Origin: a bacterium
GTDB taxonomy: Bacteria; Bacteroidota; Ignavibacteria; SZUA-365
Assembly: GCA_020444325.1 (NCBI GenBank)
Contig: JAHLLD010000017.1
Span: 1 to 64,000 of the forward strand
Direction of reading: 5' to 3'
DNA: 64,000 bases
Below are positions 27,273 through 35,767 of this stretch, piece after piece. Numbering within the stretch: position 1 is the first letter of the stretch; each line of letters opens with the position of its first letter. The translations under genes were made by a program, and so were the position numbers. Below the pieces are notes generated by a model. It was not told where the DNA came from, ran no database searches, and worked only from the letters and a program-made list of their open reading frames with translations.

Positions 27273-27806
27273 TTATCCCTTTTTCCTGCTCTGTTTCTTC
27301 TTCCCGGCCTTTCCGCTGCTTTTCTTCTTGCCTTTTTTCCCGCGTTTCTTTTCCGGTGGTGGCTCGAGCATCGTCCCACGGCAGTTCGGTGCACCGCAAC
27401 GGCAGGCAAATTTCGCCTTCACCTCTTTGGTCTGTTTCCCGTCGTAGTCGAGGTGATAGTCGTAATTCAACTCCTCCCCTTCTTTGATGGAACGGAGCGC
27501 GATGATGAATGCGCGTCCGTCGATAATCTCCGATTCACAGTTCGGATCGCAGCTGTGGTTGATATACTGCGCATCGCTTCCACCCACGGCGGCGTCGAGC
27601 ACGACATCGTCTTCTATGGAGAACAGCAGGACATGCGGCTTATCCCCACTGTCGTTGTAGCGTCTGGTCGCTTCGTCATCCGAAATGCGTTCACCGAGAT
27701 ACTCGGCCACGCGTGTACCCTTGCGTATTTTTTTTGCGGCAAAGGCGCCGTAGCCGTGAACGGGAGATTTGCGTACGATGAAAAACGATTTGGGTTTCTT
27801 TCCCAT
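27273..27806 (-). CDS. SET-domain lysine methyltransferase with post-SET cysteines and lysine-rich tail
   Basis: A 177-residue protein. Start 27806 is chosen for AGGAG at good spacing; the frame extends upstream without support. SET motifs in order: VHGYGAFAAKKIRKGT, EYLGERISDDEA, the cofactor/substrate motif YINHSCDPNCES, EELNYDYHLD (catalytic Tyr region) and a post-SET zinc site CRCGAPNCRGTM. The last about 30 residues are almost only K/G/S/R. SET enzymes use S-adenosylmethionine to methylate protein lysines; bacterial copies are usually acquired from eukaryotes or chlamydia-like lineages. It is a single-gene unit convergent with the nifJ operon. The substrate is unknown; candidates are basic DNA-binding or ribosomal proteins. 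Confidence 0.9.
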   Translation of the reverse strand: MGKKPKSFFIVRKSPVHGYGAFAAKKIRKGTRVAEYLGERISDDEATRRYNDSGDKPHVLLFSIEDDVVLDAAVGGSDAQYINHSCDPNCESEIIDGRAFIIALRSIKEGEELNYDYHLDYDGKQTKEVKAKFACRCGAPNCRGTMLEPPPEKKRGKKGKKKSSGKAGKKKQSRKKG

Positions 27807-28010
27807 GGCTCCTGGACCTGCATGATCTGACAAGCTGGCGTCCCTTCGGGACAGCAGGCCGTCCCGTGGGACAGCACTTCCCCATATTACTTCATCGCAC
27901 AATAATTCTCACGCTCTTCTCACATTTTTTCTCCCACGAAAGCGCCTTTTTTTCTTATTTTATCGCATTAGTGTGGCAAATCGTCTGAAAAGAACACAAC
28001 GCAGAGGAAC

Positions 28011-31000
28011 ATGATGAGATCTCTACAGCACGTCATGTTGACGGTGGTATTGCTTGCGGCTCTCTCGCTGCCGCTTTCAGCGCAGGTGTCGCTCACGACA
28101 CTGAGTACTGCCTCAACGCAGGATTTCAACACGCTGATCAACAGCGGAAGCGGAACGTGGACCGACAACAGCACAATTACAGGCTGGTATCACGCCCGTA
28201 CCGGTTCCGGAAACACCATCGTCGCCAATGACGGCGGCAGCAACGCAGGCAATCTCTACAGTTATGGCACCGGAACTTCAACCGACCGCGCACTCGGATC
28301 CGTCGGATCCGGAAACAGCGCTGCCGGTGATTTCTGGTGGGGGGTGCGCCTGGTCAACAACACGGGCAGCACGATTACCTCGCTGGACATTTCCTACTAC
28401 GGTGAGCAGTGGCGATACAGCGGTACCGCCGCGGTGCAGACGGTCGAATTCAGTTATCAGACAGGCAGCAGCCTGACGAGCCTTACCAGCGGCAGTTGGA
28501 CGGCAGTTACTGCTCTGGATTTCAATTCCCCGATTTCCAGCGGCAGCACCGGATCGCTCGACGGCAATGCATCCGCGAACAGAACCCTTGTCAGCACCGT
28601 GCTTTCCGTCACCCTGAATCCGGGTGATGAAATCATGCTCCGCTGGTTCGACGACAATCACAGCGGTTCGGATCATGGACTCGCGGTCGACGATTTCAGC
28701 GTGACCCCGTACGGTTCGGCATCCGCCCCGACGACAGTGGAATTCAGTACCGCAAGCAGCGCCTTCAGCGAAGGCGCAGGCACCGTCAACGTCACGGTGA
28801 GTATCACCAACCCTGATGCGTCCAATGCGACAACGGTGGATGTAGCGATGACCGGAAACGGCACGGCGACGAATGGGAATGACTGCATACCTGCCTACGC
28901 GACGCAGACGCTGACATTCCCCGCAGGAAGCAGTGCCGATCAGTCCATCAGCCTCACGCTCAATGACGACGTCATTTTCGAAGGCGATGAAACATTCGAA
29001 TTCGAATTGAAGAACGTCAGTGGCGGCAACAATGCTGCTGCCGGTGCACAGTCGATGCATACACTGACCATCCAGGAAAACGATCCTCCGCCCTCGCCTG
29101 ACGTACTCGTCAACGAGTATTACAATGCCTATCAGAATATCGCAACGGATGAAGCCGTCGAGCTGTATGTCGCTGCCGACGGCGTCGACATGCGCGGCTG
29201 GTCCATTTCCGACGCGACCAGTGGTGGCAGCTTCCCGTACGCAACCATCACATTTTCAAACGATGCGCTCTGGAGCAACCTGCCTGCCGGTACCATTATC
29301 GTGCTCGGCGGCATCTACAGTGTTCCCATTGAGGACACGGATGTTTCTGACGGACTCATCCAGGTGCAGGTGCCTGCATCCGGAAACAGCAACCAGTATT
29401 TCACCGGTCATACCGGTGGAACGTTTGCATTCGCCGGCTCCTCCGATGCATGCGCAATCATGGATGCTTCAAGTACTTTCGTTCATGGACTCGCACACGG
29501 CAGCAACAATCAGAACACGCTGCCGCCGGGACTCCATGGCTGGCTGAACTCCTCGCTTTCCAGCGGTACGAGCTGCTACTTCGCACGCAGCGGCGCTCCG
29601 ATGGTGATGAGTGATTTCCTCGAGAACACCTACGTCGATGAAGGCGCGGCATCTCTCGCCGCGGCGAACGACGCCGATGGAAACCGCGACTTCCTCCGCT
29701 TCCTGCGCAGCCGCGACATCACATTGAATTACAATCTCGCCGGGACGTTCTACTGGAATATCACGGTGCAGAATGGCGCGACCGCCGCGCAGACGGGCGC
29801 CGTGTCCATCAGCAACATGCTGACCATTGAGAATGGGACATGGAACACGAGCGGAATGGCGCTCGCACTGCATTCCGCCGCAAATGCCGAGAACGGCAAC
29901 GGCAGCGGAAATCTCACCGTCGGCGACGATGTGGCTGGCGACGCCGTGCTGCGTCTCGGTCCCACCTTCAGCGTGACGGGCAGCTTCGACGCCAATCACG
30001 ACGATGCGACGGTGGTGTATGAATCCGATGCCGTTACGGTATATCCCGCGACGTACTTCAATCTCACCATGCGATCCGGGCAGCAGAAAACCATTGATGG
30101 CGCTGTTACGGTGGTCGGCACGCTGACCATTGACGCCGGTGCCGAACTGCTGGTCAACGACCCGCAGGTTATCACGCTCGGGGCAAGCGGACTGTACGCA
30201 AACAACGGCAGCTTCCTCGGAAAAATCCGGAGCACCCGGATCTTTACCGGTGGAACCGAAGCCTTCGGTGGCATCGGTATCACACTGTTTGCACAGATCA
30301 TAAATGCGCCGCAATCGCTCGTCCCGGGCACCGTCACGGTAACCATGACCAGCGGTGAATACATCTGGGTCGACAACACGCCTTCGATTCTGCGCTACTA
30401 CGAGATCGAAGACAGCAATCCGAATCTTTTCCCGGCAACCATGACCGTCGATTACGCACCGCAGGACTTGAATGGACAGACCGAATCGAATCTCGGGCTG
30501 TACAAGTCGACAAATAGCGGCAGCAGCTGGACGTCACGCACGGCAACGCTGAACACCTCGGCGAATACGCTTGAGCTCGACCTCGATGACATCGACGGAC
30601 TGTGGACCATGCACGCGAGTCCCCCGCAGGCTGTCATTATGACCGATCCCACATCCCTGTATTTCGAGACCGTGGAAAACGGTCCCTTGCCCGTCTCCCA
30701 ACTGGTAGACGTATGGAATGACAGCGGCAGCGGTTCGATTCTCGATTGGGATGCCATCGCCGCAACGATGGAAACGCCGTCCTGGCTCTCCCTCACCCCT
30801 TCACCGGCTGAGGGACACAATTCCGGCAACTTCCTCGCAAACATCACGCGTTCCGATCTCGCACCCGGGTTCTACTCCGGTACGATCACCGTGACTGATC
30901 CGCATGCCGCGAATGACCCCGTAGTCATTCCCGTGACGTATCGCGTGTTCGAGGAGCGGAAGCTGAGCATTGGTGTCGACACCTTGCGCATCAAGGTCTC

Positions 31001-32288
31001 GTACAAGCGTGTCAGCGTGGCCGCGAATATTCCCGTCGTCAACGGCGGTGAAAGTTTTGGTCCCGGTGAGATCGCGTGGACGGCGTCGAGCAGCACATCA
31101 TGGATGACGCTGTCGAACACCTCCGGGCTCGAGGGCGACAAGCTCGGGATTGCCATCAGCGCCCTGACGATGATGCCCGGCACCTATTACGGTGAAATCA
31201 CGATTGAAGGCGTGAACAACGTCACCAACGTGCCCATCGTCAATTCGCCGCTTACCGTGCCGGTCGTGCTCGAGAACGAACCGCGCGACCAGGTCGTGCA
31301 CACTGTCAGCAGTCTGCCGATGGGAAGCGGAATGTCCTTCTACAACGCTGAAGGACATATCATCGCACGCATCGACGTCAACAGCGGTACGGTGCAGAAT
31401 CTCAGCCTGCGTCTCGTCCCCTACGCCCTGCCGCGCAACATTCAACGCCTGCGTTACGCCTACCGTCATTACATCCTCGACGCCGAGGGCAGCTACTCGG
31501 CTGACATGACACTGTATTACACGCTGAGTGAGCTCGGGCAGACCGGTATCGACCAGCCCGAACTGCTCCGCATCTGGCGTCAGATTCCCGCGCAGTACAG
31601 CTGGGTTCCCTACGCCGGATACTCCACACCTCTGATGCAAAGTGTGACAGCGTTCGGATTGACGGATCTCGATGGTATCTGGGCGATGGCCTACCCGTAC
31701 TTCCCCGAAGAGTGGGAAGTTGAAGTCAACGCCGCCTGGAAAAACGACCACGAAGCGCGCATTTCCTTCAACACGACAATGGAAGGCAGCGGCATCGGTT
31801 TCATACTCGAGCGCAGCGAAACCGGCAGTGGAGAATGGCGCACCGCCGCCGTGCTTCCGCCCTCCACCTCGGGGCGCTATGCATTCGAGGAAGAGCTGCC
31901 GCAGGGACATTACACCTACCGTGTGATCACCTTCGACAGCGAGGGTACCGCACTTCAGTCGCCTGACACCGAACTGCTGCCCATGAGCATTCTCGGCACC
32001 GGGCAACTCGATGCCGGCAGCTTCGCACTCGGCGTCGCTTCCCCGCATCCGGCACCGCTCACACGCGGAAGTGCACAGCTGCAGTTCTCCCTTCCGCAGG
32101 CAGGCGAACTCATGCTGGCATTGTACGACGCCGCTGGCCGCGAAGTCGCGACCATCGCCTCCGGGCAGTTCTCAGCAGGTGCGCATACGGTTGACATTCC
32201 TCTCCAGGGACTCTCCGCCGGAACGTACTTCTACCGTCTCGCAACACGGAACGGTACGCTGACCCGCGCCCTGGTCGTCACCCGCTGA
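28011..32288 (+). CDS. Large T9SS-type secreted protein (Calx-beta, lamin-tail-like and C-terminal sorting domains)
   Basis: A 1425-residue exported protein. A Sec signal (MMRSLQHVMLTVVLLAAL, cleavage after LSAQ) is followed by a jelly-roll-like region (about 25-235), a Calx-beta domain (about 243-357, SEGAGTVNVTVSITNPD and NDDVIFEGDETFEFEL), a lamin-tail-domain-like region (about 362-520, VDMRGWSISDAT), beta-rich linkers (550-850), a BACON-like repeat region (about 870-1100, WLSLTPSPAEG and SWMTLSNTSG), and a C-terminal type A sorting domain (about 1340-1425, ending YFYRLATRNGTLTRALVVTR). GAGG favours the second of two adjacent ATGs (28014), a trivial difference. It should be exported by a type IX system and fixed to or released from the surface. 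Function unknown. Confidence 0.9.
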   Translation: MMRSLQHVMLTVVLLAALSLPLSAQVSLTTLSTASTQDFNTLINSGSGTWTDNSTITGWYHARTGSGNTIVANDGGSNAGNLYSYGTGTSTDRALGSVGSGNSAAGDFWWGVRLVNNTGSTITSLDISYYGEQWRYSGTAAVQTVEFSYQTGSSLTSLTSGSWTAVTALDFNSPISSGSTGSLDGNASANRTLVSTVLSVTLNPGDEIMLRWFDDNHSGSDHGLAVDDFSVTPYGSASAPTTVEFSTASSAFSEGAGTVNVTVSITNPDASNATTVDVAMTGNGTATNGNDCIPAYATQTLTFPAGSSADQSISLTLNDDVIFEGDETFEFELKNVSGGNNAAAGAQSMHTLTIQENDPPPSPDVLVNEYYNAYQNIATDEAVELYVAADGVDMRGWSISDATSGGSFPYATITFSNDALWSNLPAGTIIVLGGIYSVPIEDTDVSDGLIQVQVPASGNSNQYFTGHTGGTFAFAGSSDACAIMDASSTFVHGLAHGSNNQNTLPPGLHGWLNSSLSSGTSCYFARSGAPMVMSDFLENTYVDEGAASLAAANDADGNRDFLRFLRSRDITLNYNLAGTFYWNITVQNGATAAQTGAVSISNMLTIENGTWNTSGMALALHSAANAENGNGSGNLTVGDDVAGDAVLRLGPTFSVTGSFDANHDDATVVYESDAVTVYPATYFNLTMRSGQQKTIDGAVTVVGTLTIDAGAELLVNDPQVITLGASGLYANNGSFLGKIRSTRIFTGGTEAFGGIGITLFAQIINAPQSLVPGTVTVTMTSGEYIWVDNTPSILRYYEIEDSNPNLFPATMTVDYAPQDLNGQTESNLGLYKSTNSGSSWTSRTATLNTSANTLELDLDDIDGLWTMHASPPQAVIMTDPTSLYFETVENGPLPVSQLVDVWNDSGSGSILDWDAIAATMETPSWLSLTPSPAEGHNSGNFLANITRSDLAPGFYSGTITVTDPHAANDPVVIPVTYRVFEERKLSIGVDTLRIKVSYKRVSVAANIPVVNGGESFGPGEIAWTASSSTSWMTLSNTSGLEGDKLGIAISALTMMPGTYYGEITIEGVNNVTNVPIVNSPLTVPVVLENEPRDQVVHTVSSLPMGSGMSFYNAEGHIIARIDVNSGTVQNLSLRLVPYALPRNIQRLRYAYRHYILDAEGSYSADMTLYYTLSELGQTGIDQPELLRIWRQIPAQYSWVPYAGYSTPLMQSVTAFGLTDLDGIWAMAYPYFPEEWEVEVNAAWKNDHEARISFNTTMEGSGIGFILERSETGSGEWRTAAVLPPSTSGRYAFEEELPQGHYTYRVITFDSEGTALQSPDTELLPMSILGTGQLDAGSFALGVASPHPAPLTRGSAQLQFSLPQAGELMLALYDAAGREVATIASGQFSAGAHTVDIPLQGLSAGTYFYRLATRNGTLTRALVVTR

Positions 32289-32335
32289 TAGCGCGTCCGC
32301 TCCGCGGCCGCGATTGAACGATCGAACGATGGAAG

Positions 32336-32374
32336 AATGGAAATATGGCCCCTGCGGTCATATTTCCATTTTTT
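32336..32374 (+). terminator. Intrinsic terminator after the T9SS-type gene
   Basis: Arms AATGGAAATATGGCC (32336-32350) and GGTCATATTTCCATT (32356-32370) pair at 14 of 15 positions (one G-U), loop CCTGC, followed by TTTT. Confidence 0.85.
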
Positions 32375-32412
32375 CATTATTCCATCTTTCGGCTTTGCAT
32401 GGTTCGCCTCAT

Positions 32413-32516
32413 CAGGGATTGCTTCCACGAACACCACAAACATCCGGGAACACTTCACGGCAAGCAATCCCCGCTCCTACCGGGTTTGCAATCTGCAATC
32501 TGTCATCTGTAATCTG
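32413..32516. repeat. Hairpin-plus-heptamer repeat, copy 1
   Basis: A 65-bp core (32413-32477) begins CAGGGATTGCTTCC and ends AGCAATCCCCGCTCC, so the ends can pair (GGGATTGCTT against AAGCAATCCC). After 11 nt come four heptamers CAATCTG, CAATCTG, TCATCTG, TAATCTG (32489-32516). The same core length and ends recur at 33216 and 34042. It lies between convergent genes. Confidence 0.9.
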
Positions 32517-32526
32517 GATTCCGCCG

Positions 32527-32572
32527 TCAGGCGGAGGATGCATCAGGCGGAGGATGCGTCAGGCGGAGGATG
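32527..32572. repeat. 16-bp tandem triplication at the 3' end of mntP
   Basis: TCAGGCGGAGGATG occurs at 32527, 32543 and 32559, a period of 16 bp. The third copy holds the mntP stop codon, so the two others look like duplications of the gene end. A hairpin TCCGCC-GTCA-GGCGGA (32520-32535) overlaps the first copy and may help end transcription. Confidence 0.85.
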
Positions 32573-33128
32573 TGAGGTGTTCGACGAGGATGCGGACGCC
32601 GATGAGGATGAGGATGATGCCGCCGATGAACTCCATGTGCGTACCGAAGCGTGCGGCGACGCGTTCACCGAGACGGATACCGATGAGGGACATGATTCCC
32701 GCGACAATCCCTATCACAATGGAGGGAAAAATAATCTCGACGCTGACGAGGGAGAGACTGAGTCCTACCGCCAGCGCATCGATGCTCGTAGCAACGGAGA
32801 GTGAAACAAGCGACCATCCACGGGTCACATCGCGCAGGATTTCCTTGTCCTCTCCCACCCCGAATGAATTCCACAGCATATGTCCCCCGACCACAGCGAG
32901 CAGCGTAAACGCAATCCAGTGATCGTATGCGGCAATGGCATCCGCGAAGCCGGAACCGGCGAGCCAGCCGAGAATCGGCATCAGTGCCTGGAAGAGTCCG
33001 AAATGAAAACTGAGGCGAAACGTCTGCCGCGCATCCGGCCGAAGCAGGTATGCCCCGGCAGACACCGATACTGCGAACGCATCGATACCCAGCGCGAATG
33101 CAATGAACAACAGTGTCAGTGTATCCAA
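32559..33128 (-). CDS. mntP: MntP-type manganese efflux protein
   Basis: A 189-residue protein with six membrane helices, the size of E. coli MntP (188). The two-fold repeated motif of the family is seen: FALGIDAFAVSVSAG in helix 1 and SVATSIDALAVGLSL in helix 4, with the intramembrane Asp of each. It exports excess Mn2+ from the cytoplasm. The start codon is TTG (33128) with AAGGG about 7 nt upstream. No yybP-ykoY manganese riboswitch was recognised ahead of it; instead heptamer repeats lie 35 nt upstream. A repeat copy also sits just downstream. Confidence 0.92.
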   Translation of the reverse strand: MDTLTLLFIAFALGIDAFAVSVSAGAYLLRPDARQTFRLSFHFGLFQALMPILGWLAGSGFADAIAAYDHWIAFTLLAVVGGHMLWNSFGVGEDKEILRDVTRGWSLVSLSVATSIDALAVGLSLSLVSVEIIFPSIVIGIVAGIMSLIGIRLGERVAARFGTHMEFIGGIILILIGVRILVEHLTSSA

Positions 33129-33162
33129 ATATCACCCTTCCCAACGGGCAATAATCCGTCTG

Positions 33163-33326
33163 AAATCTGCAATCTGCCATCTGTCATCTGAAATCTACCA
33201 TCTGTCATCTGTGTTCAGGGATTGCTTTCTGCATAACGGCAGACATCCGGGTACACCTCATGGGAAGCAAACCCTGCTCCAATTCCATTTGCAATCTGTC
33301 ATCTGAAATCTGCAATCTGCAATCTA
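33163..33326. repeat. Hairpin-plus-heptamer repeat, copy 2
   Basis: Seven heptamers of the AATCTG type (33163-33211) precede a 65-bp core (33216-33280, CAGGGATTGCTTTC to AGCAAACCCTGCTCC), then five more heptamers (33292-33326). The last heptamer CAATCTA contains the stop codon of mtgA. The core stem has one A/T mismatch compared with the other copies. Confidence 0.9.
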
Positions 33327-34022
33327 TTTGGGTATTGCAACACCGCCCATGCGGGACATGATCCAGTTCGCGCGGCGATTTATGTAGGCGGTGGGATGCG
33401 CGGGTGACCAGCGGCGGGGATTGGGAAGGACGGCAGCCATCAGAGCAGCCTCCCGGCGGGTGAGTTCGGCAGCGGATTTGTGGAAATATCGTCGTGCCGC
33501 GGCTTCCATGCCGTAAACCCCGTCTCCCGTTTCCACGACATTGGCATACATTTCGAGAATACGATGTTTCGTCCACAAATGCTCAATCGCCAGCGTAAAC
33601 CATGCTTCCATGCCTTTTCGCAGATAATTTCGTCCCTGCCAGAGAAAAACATTCCGGGCGGTCTGCATTGTGATCGTACTGGCCCCCCGCACCTTTTTCC
33701 CGCGATGTGCACGATTGTAACGCATGGCGGCATCAAGCGCACGCCAGTCGATGCCGTCGTGCCGCATGAAGCGCGCGTCTTCCGCCGCCACCATGGCGCG
33801 AAAGACTTGCGGTGAGATACTCTCATACGGTACCCAGATGCGATCTACCCCCACGACGCGTCCCTCCCCGATGGCCTCATACACGCGCAAAAACATCAGC
33901 GGCGTCCATTCCGCCGGCAGCACCCGCAGCGCTGCAATAGCCATGACCAGTAGAAAAACAGTCACCGCCACCGTCCGGAACCCGGCCCGTATTGCTGTCC
34001 ATATTTTTCGGATTGTTATCAT
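33324..34022 (-). CDS. mtgA: Monofunctional biosynthetic peptidoglycan transglycosylase
   Basis: A 232-residue protein with one N-terminal membrane anchor (TVAVTVFLLVMAIAALRVL) and a GT51 glycosyltransferase domain in the periplasm. Motifs: AAEDARFMRHDGID (catalytic Glu), GASTITMQTARN, the RKGMEAWFTLAIE segment and the KHRILEMYANVVETGDGVYGMEAAA motif. It polymerises lipid II glycan chains without a transpeptidase domain; length fits MtgA (about 230-240). Both gene ends touch repeat DNA: the stop is inside a heptamer of copy 2, and the start lies 9 nt from copy 3, which must hold or displace its promoter. Confidence 0.95.
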   Translation of the reverse strand: MITIRKIWTAIRAGFRTVAVTVFLLVMAIAALRVLPAEWTPLMFLRVYEAIGEGRVVGVDRIWVPYESISPQVFRAMVAAEDARFMRHDGIDWRALDAAMRYNRAHRGKKVRGASTITMQTARNVFLWQGRNYLRKGMEAWFTLAIEHLWTKHRILEMYANVVETGDGVYGMEAAARRYFHKSAAELTRREAALMAAVLPNPRRWSPAHPTAYINRRANWIMSRMGGVAIPK

Positions 34023-34030
34023 TTTACTTG

Positions 34031-34180
34031 CAATCTGTTATCAGGGATTGCTTCCGCAATGATCACAAGCATCCCGGGACACCTCACAGGAAGCAATCCC
34101 CGCTCCAATTCGATTTGCAATCTGCAATCTGCAATCTGCCATCTGCCATCTGCAATCTGCAATTTGAAATCTGCAATCTC
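34031..34180. repeat. Hairpin-plus-heptamer repeat, copy 3
   Basis: One heptamer (34031-34037), TTAT, then the 65-bp core (34042-34106) with perfect 12-bp arms GGGATTGCTTCC (34044-34055) and GGAAGCAATCCC (34089-34100), then nine heptamers (34118-34180). The remaining 34181-34360 before the lipoprotein gene holds CCATGG-type short palindromes near 34298-34314 and no gene. Confidence 0.92.
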
Positions 34181-34360
34181 ACAACAATATAAGGGATTTC
34201 CCGAATGTGGTGGGGCGCCGGAGCAGGACAACCGTATCGGATTTGCTTTTTTTCATTCAGCTTGTAACTTTGTGTATCCTCTGATTGTCATTTTCCATGG
34301 CCCACCACCCATGGAGGCCAGTCCACTGGTACTGATCATCCACATTCAACAGGTTTTTCC

Positions 34361-35476
34361 ATGAAATCACTCGTTTTTACCGTGCTTTTTGCCACACTGC
34401 TGCTGACCGCATGCAGTGACGATGCGCAGGTCAACGCACCTGTGGGCACACCGGATGCCCCGATGTCGTTCGCCGGTAATCTTGGCAACCTCGACCTCTC
34501 CATGGAGCAATCCGCGCTGATTGACGAAATGTATTTCATGGATGAGGACCTGAGTCTTCTCCTGGATGCACCGCGTCTGTTGACATTTGACAGCATGATC
34601 GACGGTCGTCTCGACCGCAAGGCTTCTGTCGATATTGCTGCCATCATTTACTATCAGCTGATCGTCAAAGCCAATCCCGACATGAGCGAGGAACTGCTGG
34701 CGCAACTTCGCGAAATGATCGCGGCGAGCAACAAGCTGCGCGAACGCATTCTCAACAGCGACAAAAGCCGCGAAGAGAAAATGCGTCTGCTGAAGGCGGA
34801 ACACGAAAAGCTCATGGCCGCCATGATGCGTCTGATCGGTGAGGAAGCTGTCGCGAACGTGCAGCGGTTGCAGGAACAGCTCAAGCAGGAGCGTGAAGAA
34901 CGCCGTGATGAGTGGCAGTCGCTCCGCATCGACCGTCTCGTTGATCGCATGACCAGCGTCCTCGGGCTCAGCGAGGAAGAAGCTGCCAGCGTCAAGGAAA
35001 TTCTGATGCTGCAGTACAAGGAAATCGCCCGCCTGCGTGAGCAGTACAAAGACAATCCCGAAGGCTTCCGTGAAGCACTTGCTGCCCTGCATGCCCGTAT
35101 CGACGCCAGGATGAGCGAACTGCTCGGCAATCGCTGGGAGCGCTGGAAAGAACTGCAGCGGCGCCAGATCACACCCGGAGACCGTCAGCCGAATATCGAC
35201 ATGCATCTCAAGCAGCTGACGGAATTGCTCAATCTGACCGAACGTCAGCAGGCCGCAGTCAAGGAAATTCTCATCGAACAGCAGCGCCTGATCAAACAGC
35301 TGATGGAAAAGTACGAAGGTGACCGCGCAGGACTCGCCCAGGCGCTTCGCCAGCTGCAGGAGCGCATCAACGCGAAAATCGCCTCCCTTCTCAACGATCG
35401 CCAGCTTGAAATCTGGAAAAAACATCTCGCCGGGATGAATGATCGCAACGGAACAGGAACGGGACGCCGCGGCTGA
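34361..35476 (+). CDS. Helical lipoprotein with duplicated LTxxQ/Spy-like segments
   Basis: A 371-residue lipoprotein (signal ends LLLTAC, Cys 18). The body is almost all amphipathic helix rich in Glu, Arg, Leu and Gln. Two internal repeats are visible: LGLSEEEAASVKEILMLQYK (about 205) and LNLTERQQAAVKEILIEQQR (about 290), each followed by a basic helix and LGNRWERWKELQRR or LNDRQLEIWKKHL. The pattern LTxxQxxxVxxIL recalls Spy/CpxP-type periplasmic chaperones, which prevent protein aggregation and sense metals or envelope stress. Start 34361 has AGG upstream. Function is inferred from pattern only. Confidence 0.75.
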   Translation: MKSLVFTVLFATLLLTACSDDAQVNAPVGTPDAPMSFAGNLGNLDLSMEQSALIDEMYFMDEDLSLLLDAPRLLTFDSMIDGRLDRKASVDIAAIIYYQLIVKANPDMSEELLAQLREMIAASNKLRERILNSDKSREEKMRLLKAEHEKLMAAMMRLIGEEAVANVQRLQEQLKQEREERRDEWQSLRIDRLVDRMTSVLGLSEEEAASVKEILMLQYKEIARLREQYKDNPEGFREALAALHARIDARMSELLGNRWERWKELQRRQITPGDRQPNIDMHLKQLTELLNLTERQQAAVKEILIEQQRLIKQLMEKYEGDRAGLAQALRQLQERINAKIASLLNDRQLEIWKKHLAGMNDRNGTGTGRRG

Positions 35477-35493
35477 TTCAAACCAATTTCATC

Positions 35494-35559
35494 CACGGTC
35501 GTCCCCATGAGGACGGCCGTGTCTGCCCTCCTCCGATCACGGAGGAGGGTATTTTTTTT
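35494..35559 (+). terminator. Tandem hairpins and intrinsic terminator after the lipoprotein gene
   Basis: The first hairpin has arms CACGGTCGTCC (35494-35504) and GGACGGCCGTG (35511-35521), 10 of 11 paired. The second has perfect 10-bp arms CCCTCCTCCG (35526-35535) and CGGAGGAGGG (35540-35549), loop ATCA, followed by TATTTTTTTT. The second is a strong terminator. Confidence 0.92.
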
Positions 35560-35767
35560 AGTCCCTCTTTCAATCCATCCTGATTATTTCACGATACCGG
35601 CGGAGAGGGACCTGCTGGAGTTTCCCAATTCCCCTGTATTTTGTATGTTTAAGGACATTCTGAATCCCAATGCACCTTTGTGGCATCCTGTATTACATGC
35701 GCAGCATGGATTTTTCCAGGCACGCCAGATCAATTGAATCCTTCCCATTTATCAGTGGAGTACCGAC

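Noticed and set aside
33163-34180. CRISPR array
   Set aside because: Heptamer units are 7 bp, adjacent and without unique spacers; no cas genes in the window.
34367-35425. 352-codon open frame antisense to the helical lipoprotein
   Set aside because: Shadow frame of the repeat-rich lipoprotein with no start support.
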